The position numbers were made by a program, and so were the translations under genes. Positions 8,253-16,958 of a stretch of 18,209 nucleotides of DNA are shown here, one piece after another; positions within the stretch are counted from its first letter, which is position 1; the number at the start of each line of letters is the position of its first letter. This DNA comes from JADJEI01 sp035328465 (lineage in GTDB: Bacteria > Bacteroidota > Ignavibacteria > Ignavibacteriales > Ignavibacteriaceae): positions 1 to 18,209 of the forward strand of contig DAOLIQ010000069.1 in NCBI GenBank assembly GCA_035328465.1. Reading direction: 5' to 3'. Under the pieces are notes generated by a model, which was not told where the DNA came from, searched no databases, and saw only the letters and a list, made by a program, of their open reading frames with translations.

Positions 8253-9506
8253 TCAAGTATTTCTGATCTGTCCGTTACTTTTAACAATCCATTTATAACT
8301 TGTAAGTTCCTCCAAAGCCATAGGTCCTCGCGCGTGAAGTTTCTGCGTACTAATTCCAATTTCTGCACCAAGCCCAAATTGAGCACCATCAGTAAATGCA
8401 GTAGAAGTATTTGCGTAAACAGCGGCAGCATCCACACTCATTAAAAATTCATCTGTGTTTTTTTGATTTTCAGAAATAATCGCCTCACTATGTTTTGAGC
8501 TGTATTCTGAAATATGATCTAGAGCTTCCTGTAAATTAGAAACTGTTTTCACTGCCATTTTATATGAAAGAAATTCTGTCCCGAAATGTTCGGCTCTTGC
8601 ATGAAAAAGTTTGTCGGCAGGATAATTATTATTTAGATAATTATATGCATTTTCATCCGCATAAATTTCTACGTTTGAATCCCCAAGTATTTTTGCAATT
8701 GATGGCAAGTCTTTCAATCTTTTTTTATGAATAATAAGACAGTCAAGTGCATTACAAACACTTACCCTTCGTGTCTTTGCATTGTGTATTATCGCCTTTC
8801 CTTTTTCAAGATCTGCGAATTCATCAAAATAAGTATGAACAATCCCTGCCCCGGTTTCAATAACAGGAATTTTTGCATTTTGTCTAACAAAGTCAATTAG
8901 TTTTTGTCCGCCTCGAGGAATGATAACATCGATGTAGCCAATAGCATTAAGCATTGCTTCAGTCGCTTCGTGAGAAGCAGGCAGAAGATTTACAGTTTCG
9001 GAGTCAAGTTGGTGTTTCACTAAAATATCTTTTATAACAGAGATGATAGCAGCATTTGAGTTGATTGCATCACTACCCCCTTTCAATAAACAAGCATTCC
9101 CGGATTTGAGGCAAAGAGAAAAGACATCGAAAGTGACATTTGGTCTTGCCTCATAAATAATGCCCACCACCCCAAGGGAAACAGTAATTTTCGAAACAGA
9201 TAAACCATTTGGCAGGATTTTGTTTACTAATATTTTCCCCAGAGGTGAAGAAAGCTTTGCAACATTTCGAATGTCATTTGCGATAGCTGTAATTCTTTCT
9301 TTAGTAAGCTTTAACCTGTCATATTTAGGATCTTTTTTATCCATCAGACTAAGGTCCTTCATATTTTCATTCAAAATGAAAGAGGCTCTTGAATCAGCAT
9401 AGTCGGCAAGATCAGTAAGGAGCAGGTTTATTTTATCATAATCAACCAAACGTAATTTTCTGCTTGCTTGAAGCGTCTTTGAGAATATAGAAGTGTATTC
9501 GTTCAT
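8253..9506 (-). CDS. proA: Glutamate-5-semialdehyde dehydrogenase (gamma-glutamyl phosphate reductase)
   Basis: ProA reduces gamma-glutamyl phosphate to glutamate-5-semialdehyde with NADPH, the second step of proline synthesis. The 417-residue length matches the usual ProA length. Hallmarks are the aldehyde-dehydrogenase-fold segment GIIYEARPNVTFD (115-127), the LKGGSDAINSN loop (141-151), IPRGGQ (196-201), and catalytic C251 in RRVSVCNALDC. The ETGAGIVH wording at 217-224, in place of the GTGVGNCH of enterobacterial enzymes, is as I recall the form found in Bacteroidota. The ATG lies 14 nt after the proB stop, so the two form a proBA operon. No proC is visible. The stop lies 13 nt from that of the convergent HAD gene, with no room for a terminator between them. 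Confidence 0.97.
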   Translation of the reverse strand: MNEYTSIFSKTLQASRKLRLVDYDKINLLLTDLADYADSRASFILNENMKDLSLMDKKDPKYDRLKLTKERITAIANDIRNVAKLSSPLGKILVNKILPNGLSVSKITVSLGVVGIIYEARPNVTFDVFSLCLKSGNACLLKGGSDAINSNAAIISVIKDILVKHQLDSETVNLLPASHEATEAMLNAIGYIDVIIPRGGQKLIDFVRQNAKIPVIETGAGIVHTYFDEFADLEKGKAIIHNAKTRRVSVCNALDCLIIHKKRLKDLPSIAKILGDSNVEIYADENAYNYLNNNYPADKLFHARAEHFGTEFLSYKMAVKTVSNLQEALDHISEYSSKHSEAIISENQKNTDEFLMSVDAAAVYANTSTAFTDGAQFGLGAEIGISTQKLHARGPMALEELTSYKWIVKSNGQIRNT

Positions 9507-9520
9507 AGATAAAAGTTTTA

Positions 9521-10609
9521 TTATGAAAAAGATTTATTAATAAAAAGATAGTCATAATGAATTAAGGGCTTTAGCTTTTTTTGACCCATTAATTGCAAAG
9601 TTTTTTCAGACGAAAAGTTGGACATTCCCCACCCAATAAAATTGTTTTCCCCGTCAATAATTTTAATTATATCACCTCGTTGAAAATAACCGTCAACATT
9701 GTGAACACCTATCATCAGCAAGCTGATGGCCTTATCGGAAAGCAGAGCTGACTTGGCGCCGTCAGTAACAGTCACACTTCCTTTTGAAAAATCCTTAGAG
9801 TGAGCCAGCCATTTTTTAATTCCTGAAGTTTTTTTATGAGCAGGAAAAATCGTTCCGGTCTGAACGCCATTAAGAATATCAAGAATAACATTCTCTTTTC
9901 CGCCGTTCGCAACGTGAACATTTATTCCGATACTTGTTAACCTGCTAGCAATGTGGCACTTGGTGATCATTCCCCCCCTTCCAAAAGTAGATTTACCCGA
10001 GTTTACAAACGAAGTAAAGTTGGTTGTATCAGGTGTGATAACGGGAATAACTTTGGCGTCAGAATTTTTCGGATCACCGTCGAATATTCCATCAACACTT
10101 GTTAACAATATCAATGCTTCAGCACTTACCATTGATGCAATCAATCCTGCAAGTTCATCATTATCCGTAAACATTAATTCAGTAATTGAAATAACGTCAT
10201 TTTCGTTTACGATTGGAATAACATTATTCTGCAGCAAAACTGAAATACAGTTTTGCATGTTAAGGTAGTGGTTACGGTCGCGAAAATCTTCTTTGCTTAC
10301 CAATACCTGAGCGCAAATCAGGTTATGCTTTTCAAAATATTCCTGGTACTTTGTGATGAGTTTTATCTGTCCAATGGACGCAAGCACCTGTCTCTTGGAG
10401 ACAGCGTCATAATTATCAGGCAAAGAAATATAGCTTCGACCGGAAGCTACGGCACCGGAGGATACTATTATTACTTCAATTCCATGATTTTTCAGCTCAA
10501 CAATTTGTTCAACTATCTTCTGAATCCTTCGAAGATTCAATAGTCCGTTTTCTAATGCTAAAACATTTGAACCGATTTTTATTATAATTCTTTTATATTT
10601 TTTTTTCAT
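9521..10609 (-). CDS. proB: Glutamate 5-kinase with C-terminal PUA domain
   Basis: ProB phosphorylates L-glutamate with ATP to gamma-glutamyl phosphate, the first and usually proline-inhibited step of proline synthesis. Its 362 residues comprise an amino-acid-kinase domain (~5-255) and a PUA domain (~277-356), the classical long form. Visible motifs are KIGSNVL (K11, G13), SSGAVASG (50-57), NEND (135-138), FTDNDELAG (147-155), SVDGIFDGDP (171-180) and STFGRGGM (207-214), which together bind glutamate and ATP. It is the first gene of proBA and is divergent from the pirin gene across an 85-nt AT-rich gap that must hold both promoters. No clear Shine-Dalgarno precedes the ATG. A G7 run in the STFGRGGM codons sits in this AT-rich gene, but the frame is intact. 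Confidence 0.97.
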   Translation of the reverse strand: MKKKYKRIIIKIGSNVLALENGLLNLRRIQKIVEQIVELKNHGIEVIIVSSGAVASGRSYISLPDNYDAVSKRQVLASIGQIKLITKYQEYFEKHNLICAQVLVSKEDFRDRNHYLNMQNCISVLLQNNVIPIVNENDVISITELMFTDNDELAGLIASMVSAEALILLTSVDGIFDGDPKNSDAKVIPVITPDTTNFTSFVNSGKSTFGRGGMITKCHIASRLTSIGINVHVANGGKENVILDILNGVQTGTIFPAHKKTSGIKKWLAHSKDFSKGSVTVTDGAKSALLSDKAISLLMIGVHNVDGYFQRGDIIKIIDGENNFIGWGMSNFSSEKTLQLMGQKKLKPLIHYDYLFINKSFS

Positions 10610-10694
10610 TATAAAAGGCGGATATTTAAATAATATAATTTTAATACAAACTTAATATTTTAAGATACGTGAATAAATAATCAGAAAGAGCAAA

Positions 10695-11405
10695 ATGAAA
10701 AAAATATTACACCCGCAAAATGAAAGAGGAATTGGAGAGTTTGGCTGGCTTCATACAAGGTACAGCTTTAGTTTTAATCGCTGGTATAATCCTGAAAAGA
10801 TGGGCTTTGGCTTGTTAAGAGTTTTGAATGATGACACAATTGAAGCAGGTGAAGGATTTGGAACACATCCGCATGATAATATGGAAATTGTAACAATCAT
10901 CCTCGAAGGTGAACTTGAACATAAGGACAGTATGGGTAATGGCTCAGTAATAAGGAAGGGAGAGGTTCAGACAATGTCTGCCGGAACAGGAATTACCCAT
11001 TCAGAATTTAATCATTCTTCTGAAAAAAGCTGCAGCCTATTTCAACTTTGGATTTTCCCTAAAGAAGAAAACATTTCTCCGCGTTATGGTCAGATGAGCT
11101 TTCCTTTGATTGAAAGACTCGGTAAAATAATTACTGTTGCGTCAGGAGATAAAAGCAGCAACAGCACATACATTCATCAGGATGCGGCGGTTTCCATCGG
11201 CAATTTAACCGCCGGAAGTAATTCCGAATACAAAGTAAAATGGACTGGCAATGGCGTATTTCTTTTTGTAATTGAAGGTTTAATTGAAGCAGCAAATGAA
11301 ACATTGCATAGAAGAGATGCTGTGGGTATTTATGAAACAGATTCCGTTTTAATTAATGCACAAAAAGATTCGAGTTTTCTGATCATTGAAGTGCCTATGA
11401 AATAA
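10695..11405 (+). CDS. Pirin family protein (bicupin, YhhW-like)
   Basis: This 236-residue cytoplasmic bicupin has all four metal ligands of pirins in the N-terminal cupin: H58 and H60 in THPHDNMEIV, and H102 and E104 in GTGITHSEFNH. Pirins of this length (the YhhW type) can show quercetin 2,3-dioxygenase activity in vitro; the physiological role is generally unclear and may be redox or metal sensing. The N-terminal GWLHTRYSFSFNRWYNP is typical of the family. The C-terminal cupin is degenerate, as usual. A loose purine-rich stretch (AGAAAGAG) lies just before the ATG. It is divergent from proB and is followed after about 30 nt by the DUF2461 gene on the same strand, so the two are probably co-transcribed. 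Confidence 0.93.
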   Translation: MKKILHPQNERGIGEFGWLHTRYSFSFNRWYNPEKMGFGLLRVLNDDTIEAGEGFGTHPHDNMEIVTIILEGELEHKDSMGNGSVIRKGEVQTMSAGTGITHSEFNHSSEKSCSLFQLWIFPKEENISPRYGQMSFPLIERLGKIITVASGDKSSNSTYIHQDAAVSIGNLTAGSNSEYKVKWTGNGVFLFVIEGLIEAANETLHRRDAVGIYETDSVLINAQKDSSFLIIEVPMK

Positions 11406-11436
11406 TATCTAAAAAAATTTAGTGAATAAGATAAAA

Positions 11437-12129
11437 ATGAAAACTAAAAACTTTTGTTTCCCTCAAAACACAATTAATTTTTTAACCAAACTTTCTAAAA
11501 ATAATTCCAAAGTTTGGTTTGAGACTAACCGTGAAAAATTCAACGAAGAATTTCTTTCACCAGCACTGCAATTTGTAATTGAAATGGGTGAAAGACTCTC
11601 AACTCTTTCCCCGAATATAAATGCAATTCCTAAAATAGATAAATCAATTTTTCGCCTTCATCGCGATATTCGATTCAGCAAGGATAAGTCGCCTTTCAAA
11701 ACTAACCTGGGTTTAAATTTTTGGGAAGGAAGGGGAAAGAAAATGGAATGTCCGGGATTCTATTTTCATATTGAGCCAAAAAAATTTTTCCTTGGTGCAG
11801 GTATGTATATGTTTACAAAAGAACAGTTAATAAAATATCGACTAATAGTTTCAGATCCTGAAAAAGCTAAGCAGCTGCTTGAAATTATTATGAAATTATT
11901 AAAGGGAAAAAATATTAAGCTCGGAGGAAAAACTTATAAAAAAACTCCGCGCGGATTTGATCCTAATTATAGATACAATGACTTGCTCTTACAAAGCGGA
12001 CTTTACATTTTCTATGAAAGCAGCTTACTTGAGGAACTGATTAACAAAGATGCTGTTGATTATTCTTTCAGGATTTTCCAGAAAATGTACCCGTTACATA
12101 AGTGGTGTGTAGAAAATCTAACTGTTTGA
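11437..12129 (+). CDS. DUF2461 (TIGR02453) family protein
   Basis: This 230-residue protein of the DUF2461 family is of unknown biochemical function. The diagnostic stretch is FRLHRDIRFSKDKSPFKTN (residues 72-90), preceded by the usual N-terminal NNSKVWFETNR and followed by GFYFHIEP and a late PRGFDP segment. It is soluble, with no signal peptide or membrane helix. I chose ATG 11437; an in-frame GTG at 11422 would add five residues, and neither has a clear Shine-Dalgarno. A perfect 11-bp inverted repeat lies in its early codons. It follows the pirin gene closely and converges on the lipoprotein gene with 23 nt between stops. Some relatives are annotated as TIGR02453 only, so no enzymatic role should be assumed. 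Confidence 0.9.
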   Translation: MKTKNFCFPQNTINFLTKLSKNNSKVWFETNREKFNEEFLSPALQFVIEMGERLSTLSPNINAIPKIDKSIFRLHRDIRFSKDKSPFKTNLGLNFWEGRGKKMECPGFYFHIEPKKFFLGAGMYMFTKEQLIKYRLIVSDPEKAKQLLEIIMKLLKGKNIKLGGKTYKKTPRGFDPNYRYNDLLLQSGLYIFYESSLLEELINKDAVDYSFRIFQKMYPLHKWCVENLTV

Positions 12130-12152
12130 TCATTCAACAAAAATCTCGGCAG

Positions 12153-13205
12153 TTATTTTTTTACTTTTAGAATTTCAGGGACGGATTTAAGTCCACAGCC
12201 GCCTTTCAGTTTTATCGTTTCATCAAATTCTCCATCTTCATAATTATAAAGATAAACTGCTGCCTCGTTTGAAAAACCGGAATCGAATAAGAGAATATTT
12301 TTTTCGATAAGAAATCTTTTTAATCCGCCGCCATTCCATTGCTTCAATATTTTTTTTGATTCTGTGGAGTAAATAACTAACTGCGAAGTTTCGGGATCTT
12401 TGGTTTTTAGAGTTGGGTTTCGTTCTGAAATATCGACTGTAGAAAAAAACAAAAGCTTACTGTCCGAACTCCATGCAACATTAGAAATCTGCTGTGAAGT
12501 TATCATCACTTGATGATCTTTTTTTGTTTTAATGTCTTTTAGTATAATAGAATTATAATCACTTTCGGCAACAACCAACTTAAACTTTTTGGAAGGAGAA
12601 ATCATATTCAATACTGCATTTGGCGGTTTCGGGTAACCATCTTTCGTAAGATCGTAGGTTATAATCTCATCCATAATTGTTTTGCCAAAAGAATTAAAAA
12701 GAAAAATATTTTGATTAATATAATTAGAAACTGCTTTGTCAAAAGAATAAAGAACAACTTGATAATTGTTCTCCACCTCCCATCTCGAAAATACCTGCAG
12801 CCCGCTGCCTATCTCTTTTAAATAAGTAATCGTTCCGGTTTCAGTATTTATTTGATAGGCTTTAACACGATCAACGAAGGGAAGTGTACCCTCAAGTCCA
12901 AATTCTTTTGCTGTAAGAAAAAATATCGTGCTTCTATCAGGCGAGTATGAAAGGTCAATCACTTTTTCTTTCCGTTTCGACCAGACAATGCGTGTTCTCT
13001 GATCTTCAAAATTATATTTATAAATACCTGGAACTTTATCAACCATCCCAACGAAATAAAATTGATGATAATCATCAATAAGCGATTTAGTTTTAGTCGT
13101 CTCTAAAGGTGTTTTTTCTTTTAAAGGAATTTTATTTTCTTTATCTCTTTCACAACCAATAAAGAGAACGAAAATAGAAATCATTGTTAGACATGCAACT
13201 CTCAA
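12153..13205 (-). CDS. Lipoprotein with WD40/PD40-like beta-propeller repeats
   Basis: This 350-residue exported lipoprotein has an N-terminal signal MRVACLTMISIFVLFIGC with lipidation cysteine C18; the lipobox FIGC is slightly atypical because of Phe at -3. After a charged linker (19-45) comes a beta-rich body with propeller-like blades: SYSPDRSTIFFL (86-97) and VAWSSDSKLLFFS (243-255) match the TolB/PD40 style of repeat, and other blades are more diverged. The role is unknown; such proteins often bind partners at the envelope. The start is TTG at 13205, directly abutting the TGA of the site-2 protease gene. I prefer it over the ATG at 13184 because it supplies the positive charge of the signal peptide. 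It is the last gene of the minus-strand string. Confidence 0.8.
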   Translation of the reverse strand: MRVACLTMISIFVLFIGCERDKENKIPLKEKTPLETTKTKSLIDDYHQFYFVGMVDKVPGIYKYNFEDQRTRIVWSKRKEKVIDLSYSPDRSTIFFLTAKEFGLEGTLPFVDRVKAYQINTETGTITYLKEIGSGLQVFSRWEVENNYQVVLYSFDKAVSNYINQNIFLFNSFGKTIMDEIITYDLTKDGYPKPPNAVLNMISPSKKFKLVVAESDYNSIILKDIKTKKDHQVMITSQQISNVAWSSDSKLLFFSTVDISERNPTLKTKDPETSQLVIYSTESKKILKQWNGGGLKRFLIEKNILLFDSGFSNEAAVYLYNYEDGEFDETIKLKGGCGLKSVPEILKVKK

Positions 13206-13856
13206 TCAAATACCTGCCAGCGATAAAAGAAAGTTTAATACGAAAGTAATGAGCCGCATAAAATATTTCCAGAGCGGACTATAAATAAATAGCATTAAAA
13301 TAATAGATCCGTAAATTCCTAGCGATGCAATCTTACCTGTGAATTGATTCGGGAAGATATCAAACAAAATATGAGAACCGTCAAGCGGGGGGATAGGCAG
13401 AAGATTGAATGCGAATAAAAAAACATTAAAAAAAACTCCATACCAAAAAATATTTATAACCTGCGATTGAAATTCGAATTCAACATTTATGAATATGATA
13501 AACAAAACAAAAAAGAAAAAAGCAAGAAGTAGATTTGCAAACGGGCCTGCCGCTGAAACTATTGCATCGTCTCGAAGCGGATTCTTAAAATTTCTTCTAT
13601 CTACAGGAATAGGCTTTGCCCAGCCGATCAAAGCGAAGCCGCTTGCGAAGGATGCAATCGGCATGATCAAAGTGCCGATCAAGTCTGAATGTTTAAATGG
13701 ATTAATAGTTAGCCTGCCGAGATTTTTAGCAGTGTTATCCCCTAGCCTTGAAGCAGAAAATGCATGTGCAAATTCATGTATGGTAATGGAAATAAAAAAC
13801 ATTGGAAGAAAAGTTAGAAATGAAATGAGTCGTTCACTTATTTGAATATCGGGCAA
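13206..13856 (-). CDS. Site-2 protease, M50B-type membrane metalloprotease
   Basis: This 216-residue polytopic membrane protein cleaves substrates within the membrane using zinc. The metal-binding HEFAH is at residues 27-31 (H27, E28, H31) in the first helix, and the second motif NLLPIPPLDG carries D159. The layout matches the short SpoIVFB/Rv-type M50 group lacking a PDZ domain, so it is not RseP. The substrate is unknown; anti-sigma factors or signal-peptide remnants are typical. The start is TTG, supported by AGAGG 9 nt upstream, which lies within the last codons of xerD. The stop abuts the start of the lipoprotein gene. Lack of an ATG until residue 19, just before the catalytic motif, also favours TTG. 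Confidence 0.92.
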   Translation of the reverse strand: MPDIQISERLISFLTFLPMFFISITIHEFAHAFSASRLGDNTAKNLGRLTINPFKHSDLIGTLIMPIASFASGFALIGWAKPIPVDRRNFKNPLRDDAIVSAAGPFANLLLAFFFFVLFIIFINVEFEFQSQVINIFWYGVFFNVFLFAFNLLPIPPLDGSHILFDIFPNQFTGKIASLGIYGSIILMLFIYSPLWKYFMRLITFVLNFLLSLAGI

Positions 13857-13861
13857 AATGA

Positions 13862-14791
13862 TTATCCTCTCGGGTGAAAATCTTTATGAATTTGTTTAAT
13901 GTAATCACGATTAATATGAGTATAAATCTGTGTAGTAGAAATATCAGAATGTCCCAGCATTTCCTGCACAGCGCGAAGGTCTGCTCCGCCCTCGAGCAGA
14001 TGTGTTGCAAAAGAATGACGAAAAGTATGTGGGTGCATTTCCTTTTTTATATTTGCTGCAAGCGTATATCTTTTTACAATTTTCCAAACCCCCATCCTTG
14101 ATAACTTTTTACCGCGGGAGTTTAAAAAAAGAATATTTTCACTCTTATCTTTCTTTTCGATTAGAATTCGGCTTTTCGTCAGGTATTTATTTATCCATTG
14201 AATAGCACTTGAACCAATAGGTACAATCCTTTCTTTCGATCCTTTCCCCAAAACACGAATCACTTCCTCTTCAAAAAACAAATCAGCTATATGAAGGTTA
14301 ATTAATTCTGAAATGCGGAGACCGCAGGCATAAAAAGTTTCAAGCATTGCTTTGTCACGCAAGCCGAGCTTATCTTCTGTATCAGGCTGCGAAAGGATTA
14401 AATCAATTTCGTTAAAAGATAGAACAGCAGGAAGGCTTTTGGAAATTTTGGGTGCAGAAATTTTGTCAAATGGATTTTTTAGAATGTACTTGCTTTTTAA
14501 TAAATACTTGAAAAAACCTTTTAATGATGAGTGATATCGCTTTGCTGATTTTCCTGTTAAACCCATCATGGCTAATAATCTAAAAAATGAATTTAAGTCA
14601 GACTGCTTTACTTGAGAGAAGTCAGAAATATTTCTTTGATCAAAGAAATTTAACAAAGCAGAAATATCATTTTCGTATGCAGAAACTGTATTGGCAGAAA
14701 GATTTTTTTCTAAATTCAATACGCCAATATATTCATCAAGAAAAATACTATTCGGAATGTTTTTCTTCTTCAGAACCTTTTTCAATTTCAT
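13862..14791 (-). CDS. xerD: Tyrosine recombinase, XerD/XerC type
   Basis: This 309-residue recombinase (from ATG 14791) has an N-terminal SAM-like core-binding domain (~15-115) and a C-terminal catalytic domain (~125-305). All catalytic residues are present: R159 in ACGLRISEL, K183 in GKGSKER, H255 and R258 in HPHTFRHSFATH, H281 in LGHSDISTT, and Y290 in IYTH. Length and motifs match chromosomal XerC/XerD, which resolve chromosome dimers at dif; the housekeeping position argues against a phage integrase. XerC versus XerD cannot be fixed from one copy, so the symbol is tentative. A TTG at 14830 would give 13 more residues, but the chosen start already leaves a 44-nt overlap with the upstream 7TM-HD gene. 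The stop lies 5 nt before the site-2 protease start. Confidence 0.92.
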   Translation of the reverse strand: MKLKKVLKKKNIPNSIFLDEYIGVLNLEKNLSANTVSAYENDISALLNFFDQRNISDFSQVKQSDLNSFFRLLAMMGLTGKSAKRYHSSLKGFFKYLLKSKYILKNPFDKISAPKISKSLPAVLSFNEIDLILSQPDTEDKLGLRDKAMLETFYACGLRISELINLHIADLFFEEEVIRVLGKGSKERIVPIGSSAIQWINKYLTKSRILIEKKDKSENILFLNSRGKKLSRMGVWKIVKRYTLAANIKKEMHPHTFRHSFATHLLEGGADLRAVQEMLGHSDISTTQIYTHINRDYIKQIHKDFHPRG

Positions 14792-16958
14792 CCTGTTTTG
14801 GATATCGGATACGCTTGTGATAATTGCCAATTAAAATATTTATAAAAGTCTCTTTAATTTTCGCAATATCACTGAATGTGATGGGCGAATCATCAAGTTG
14901 TCCTTCCCGTATGCGGTTATTGATTACACTTTCTATTACATTTTCAACTTTATCAGCATTGGGGTCTTCGATGGAACGGACAGCGGATTCGCATCCATCA
15001 GCAAGCATTACAATCGCTGTCTCTTTCGTATTTGGTTTGGGGCCGGGGTACCTGTAATTCTTATCGAGAACTTTTTCTTCACCATAAAGTTTTTTAGCTT
15101 TTTCAAAAAAGAATGTCATTACCGAAGTACCATGATGCATTGGAATAAAATTAATTATTTCAGCCGGTAAATTATTTTGTTTTGCGAGTTCTATTCCGTT
15201 ATTCACGTGATTGATTAATAGTTTGACACTTTCTTCAGGGGTAAGATTCTCATGAATATTCGATCTTCCCGATTGATTTTCGACAAAATTCTGTGGTGAA
15301 AATGTCTTGCCTACATCATGATAATAAGCTCCAACACGCGCTAACAGAGCATTTGCATTTATTCTTTCAGAGGCTGCTTCAGCCAGGGTCCCCATTGAAA
15401 GGGAGTGGTTAAAAGTTCCCGGAGTTTTATTAGCAAGTTCCTTGAGTAAAGGTCTGTCAAAGTTAGACAGCTCAAGTAATGTTAAATCAGTCGTGATATT
15501 AAAAAATCTCTCGAAGAAAATCAGTAAGCCGTAAGTTAATACAGGGCTTATCAATGCGTTGGAGCCGGCAAATGCAAATTCAATTATTATTGATTGCATA
15601 CTTGCAAAACGTTCGAGCGCAAAGGCAGAAAGAGCAACTATGTAGCCAATTAATATGTATAAAAATGATCTGAATATTTGCGAACGATTTTTAATGTCAC
15701 GCACTGTATAAACCGCAAGCGCACCGGCAAATAAATTTGTCAGTGCAAATGAATAATCATTTCCGCGCAGAGCACCGGCAATTAATGCAATTACTACTGT
15801 GGAATAAAAGCCCACCCTTGAATCAAATATGATTGTAAGCAGCATTGATGCGGCTGGGATAAAAATTAATAGCTGTATTGGTGCGCTAATGTATATTTGA
15901 TTTATAAGGTAGGTGATAAAAGAAATGAATAAAATAATAAGTGAAATAAGGAAAATTTTATTATTATCATAGAATATTTTTTTTCGAAATAAATACAAAT
16001 AGATAAGCAATAAGGATATGATGAATGATACGTGGATAAATTTGCCAAGCATTTGAAAAATGAAGCCCTCTTCTCCAAGTCGTTCCCCTTTAGCATTCCG
16101 ATACGAATCAATTTTAAGTTTTGTTTCTTCACTTATTCTATCGTGCTTTGCAACTATTCTCTCATTTTCATTTACAATGCCCGCATATCTTGAAACTGTT
16201 TTTTGTGTTTGCTCAATTAATTCATCTGTTAAGGATTCATTAAATAAAATATTGGGCAGAAGGAAATGGCTGCCGTATTCGGTAACTATATTCTTTTGTT
16301 CGTCAGAAATATTTAGTTTTTGAACAACTGATACAAATAAATTATGTGCAGATTCAACAGAAAGAAATTTATCAGTGCGATCAATCCGATCAATATTTCC
16401 AGTACGAATTGCAATGCTATCCCGCTTCCATTTTAATTCTGTTTGTTCAATAATTCCTTTCTTATAGATTTCATTTAACACAAATGCTGTAGTATTAAAA
16501 ATATCCTTGATAGAAGCTTTGTTGTTAAACAGAAGATTTCTTTCCTGCAGACGAAGATTTTTTAGAAAGTCAAATGATCTACTGCTTAGAAAAGTTGGGT
16601 TCTCAGATTCCGGATGGCTAAGTGAGAGCTGAGTATCAATTAGCTTAAGAATATAATCGTTAAATTTTTTTAAAGAATCAATTCCGGGGTAGGCTGGGGT
16701 AATACTTTTTTGAAAAACGGGATAGATTCTCTTCTCTGCCGAAATTAATTCTTTCTTGTATTTGATCGGATCTTTAAAAACAGGGAAACTAAATGGAGCA
16801 ATAAGATCATCCTGTATCCAGATCGAGCCAATAGTAACTTCAGATTCGATTGATTCGCCGTGCGGGAACATTAAAACTATTAATAAGATTGTAACTAATC
16901 CTATCAGCAATTTTACTCTTTTTCTACCTTTTTTCTCGGTGATGATTTTTGCTATCAT
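14748..16958 (-). CDS. pgpH: 7TM-HD family phosphodiesterase, PgpH/YqfF-like (c-di-AMP phosphodiesterase)
   Basis: This 736-residue membrane enzyme has the classical 7TM-7TMR-HDED and HD arrangement: one N-terminal membrane helix (~16-31), a large extracytoplasmic domain (~35-300), about seven helices (~305-485) and a cytoplasmic HD domain (~500-700). Metal-binding residues are visible: H518 in FNHSLS, H547-D548 in YYHDVGK, H608-H609 in PMHHGTS, and D654 in MLADGCES. Characterised relatives (Listeria PgpH) hydrolyse cyclic di-AMP to pApA, so this organism probably uses c-di-AMP, which controls osmolyte and potassium balance and the envelope. The ATG overlaps the stop of the HAD phosphatase gene (ATGA), and its 3' end overlaps xerD. 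The acidic, Glu-rich tail is normal. The symbol is by family analogy. Confidence 0.93.
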   Translation of the reverse strand: MIAKIITEKKGRKRVKLLIGLVTILLIVLMFPHGESIESEVTIGSIWIQDDLIAPFSFPVFKDPIKYKKELISAEKRIYPVFQKSITPAYPGIDSLKKFNDYILKLIDTQLSLSHPESENPTFLSSRSFDFLKNLRLQERNLLFNNKASIKDIFNTTAFVLNEIYKKGIIEQTELKWKRDSIAIRTGNIDRIDRTDKFLSVESAHNLFVSVVQKLNISDEQKNIVTEYGSHFLLPNILFNESLTDELIEQTQKTVSRYAGIVNENERIVAKHDRISEETKLKIDSYRNAKGERLGEEGFIFQMLGKFIHVSFIISLLLIYLYLFRKKIFYDNNKIFLISLIILFISFITYLINQIYISAPIQLLIFIPAASMLLTIIFDSRVGFYSTVVIALIAGALRGNDYSFALTNLFAGALAVYTVRDIKNRSQIFRSFLYILIGYIVALSAFALERFASMQSIIIEFAFAGSNALISPVLTYGLLIFFERFFNITTDLTLLELSNFDRPLLKELANKTPGTFNHSLSMGTLAEAASERINANALLARVGAYYHDVGKTFSPQNFVENQSGRSNIHENLTPEESVKLLINHVNNGIELAKQNNLPAEIINFIPMHHGTSVMTFFFEKAKKLYGEEKVLDKNYRYPGPKPNTKETAIVMLADGCESAVRSIEDPNADKVENVIESVINNRIREGQLDDSPITFSDIAKIKETFINILIGNYHKRIRYPKQDEIEKGSEEEKHSE

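Noticed and set aside
9951..10268. Open frame of about 105 codons antisense to proB, and a similar one at 13489-13845 antisense to the site-2 protease
   Set aside because: Both lie fully opposite strongly supported genes, show no recognisable motifs and read like reverse shadows.
10647..10654. TAAGTTTG on the minus strand, 38 nt upstream of proB, a possible -7 element
   Set aside because: The position is reasonable but no -33 TTTG is visible, so I do not call a promoter.
12119..12160. Possible bidirectional terminator (AACTG...CAGTT then T-run) between DUF2461 and the lipoprotein gene
   Set aside because: The stem is only 5 bp with a loop of about 25 nt, too weak to call.
13862..14791. Reading the tyrosine recombinase as a phage or integron integrase
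   Set aside because: There is no att-like repeat, tRNA, phage gene or cassette nearby, and it sits inside a housekeeping-type gene string.
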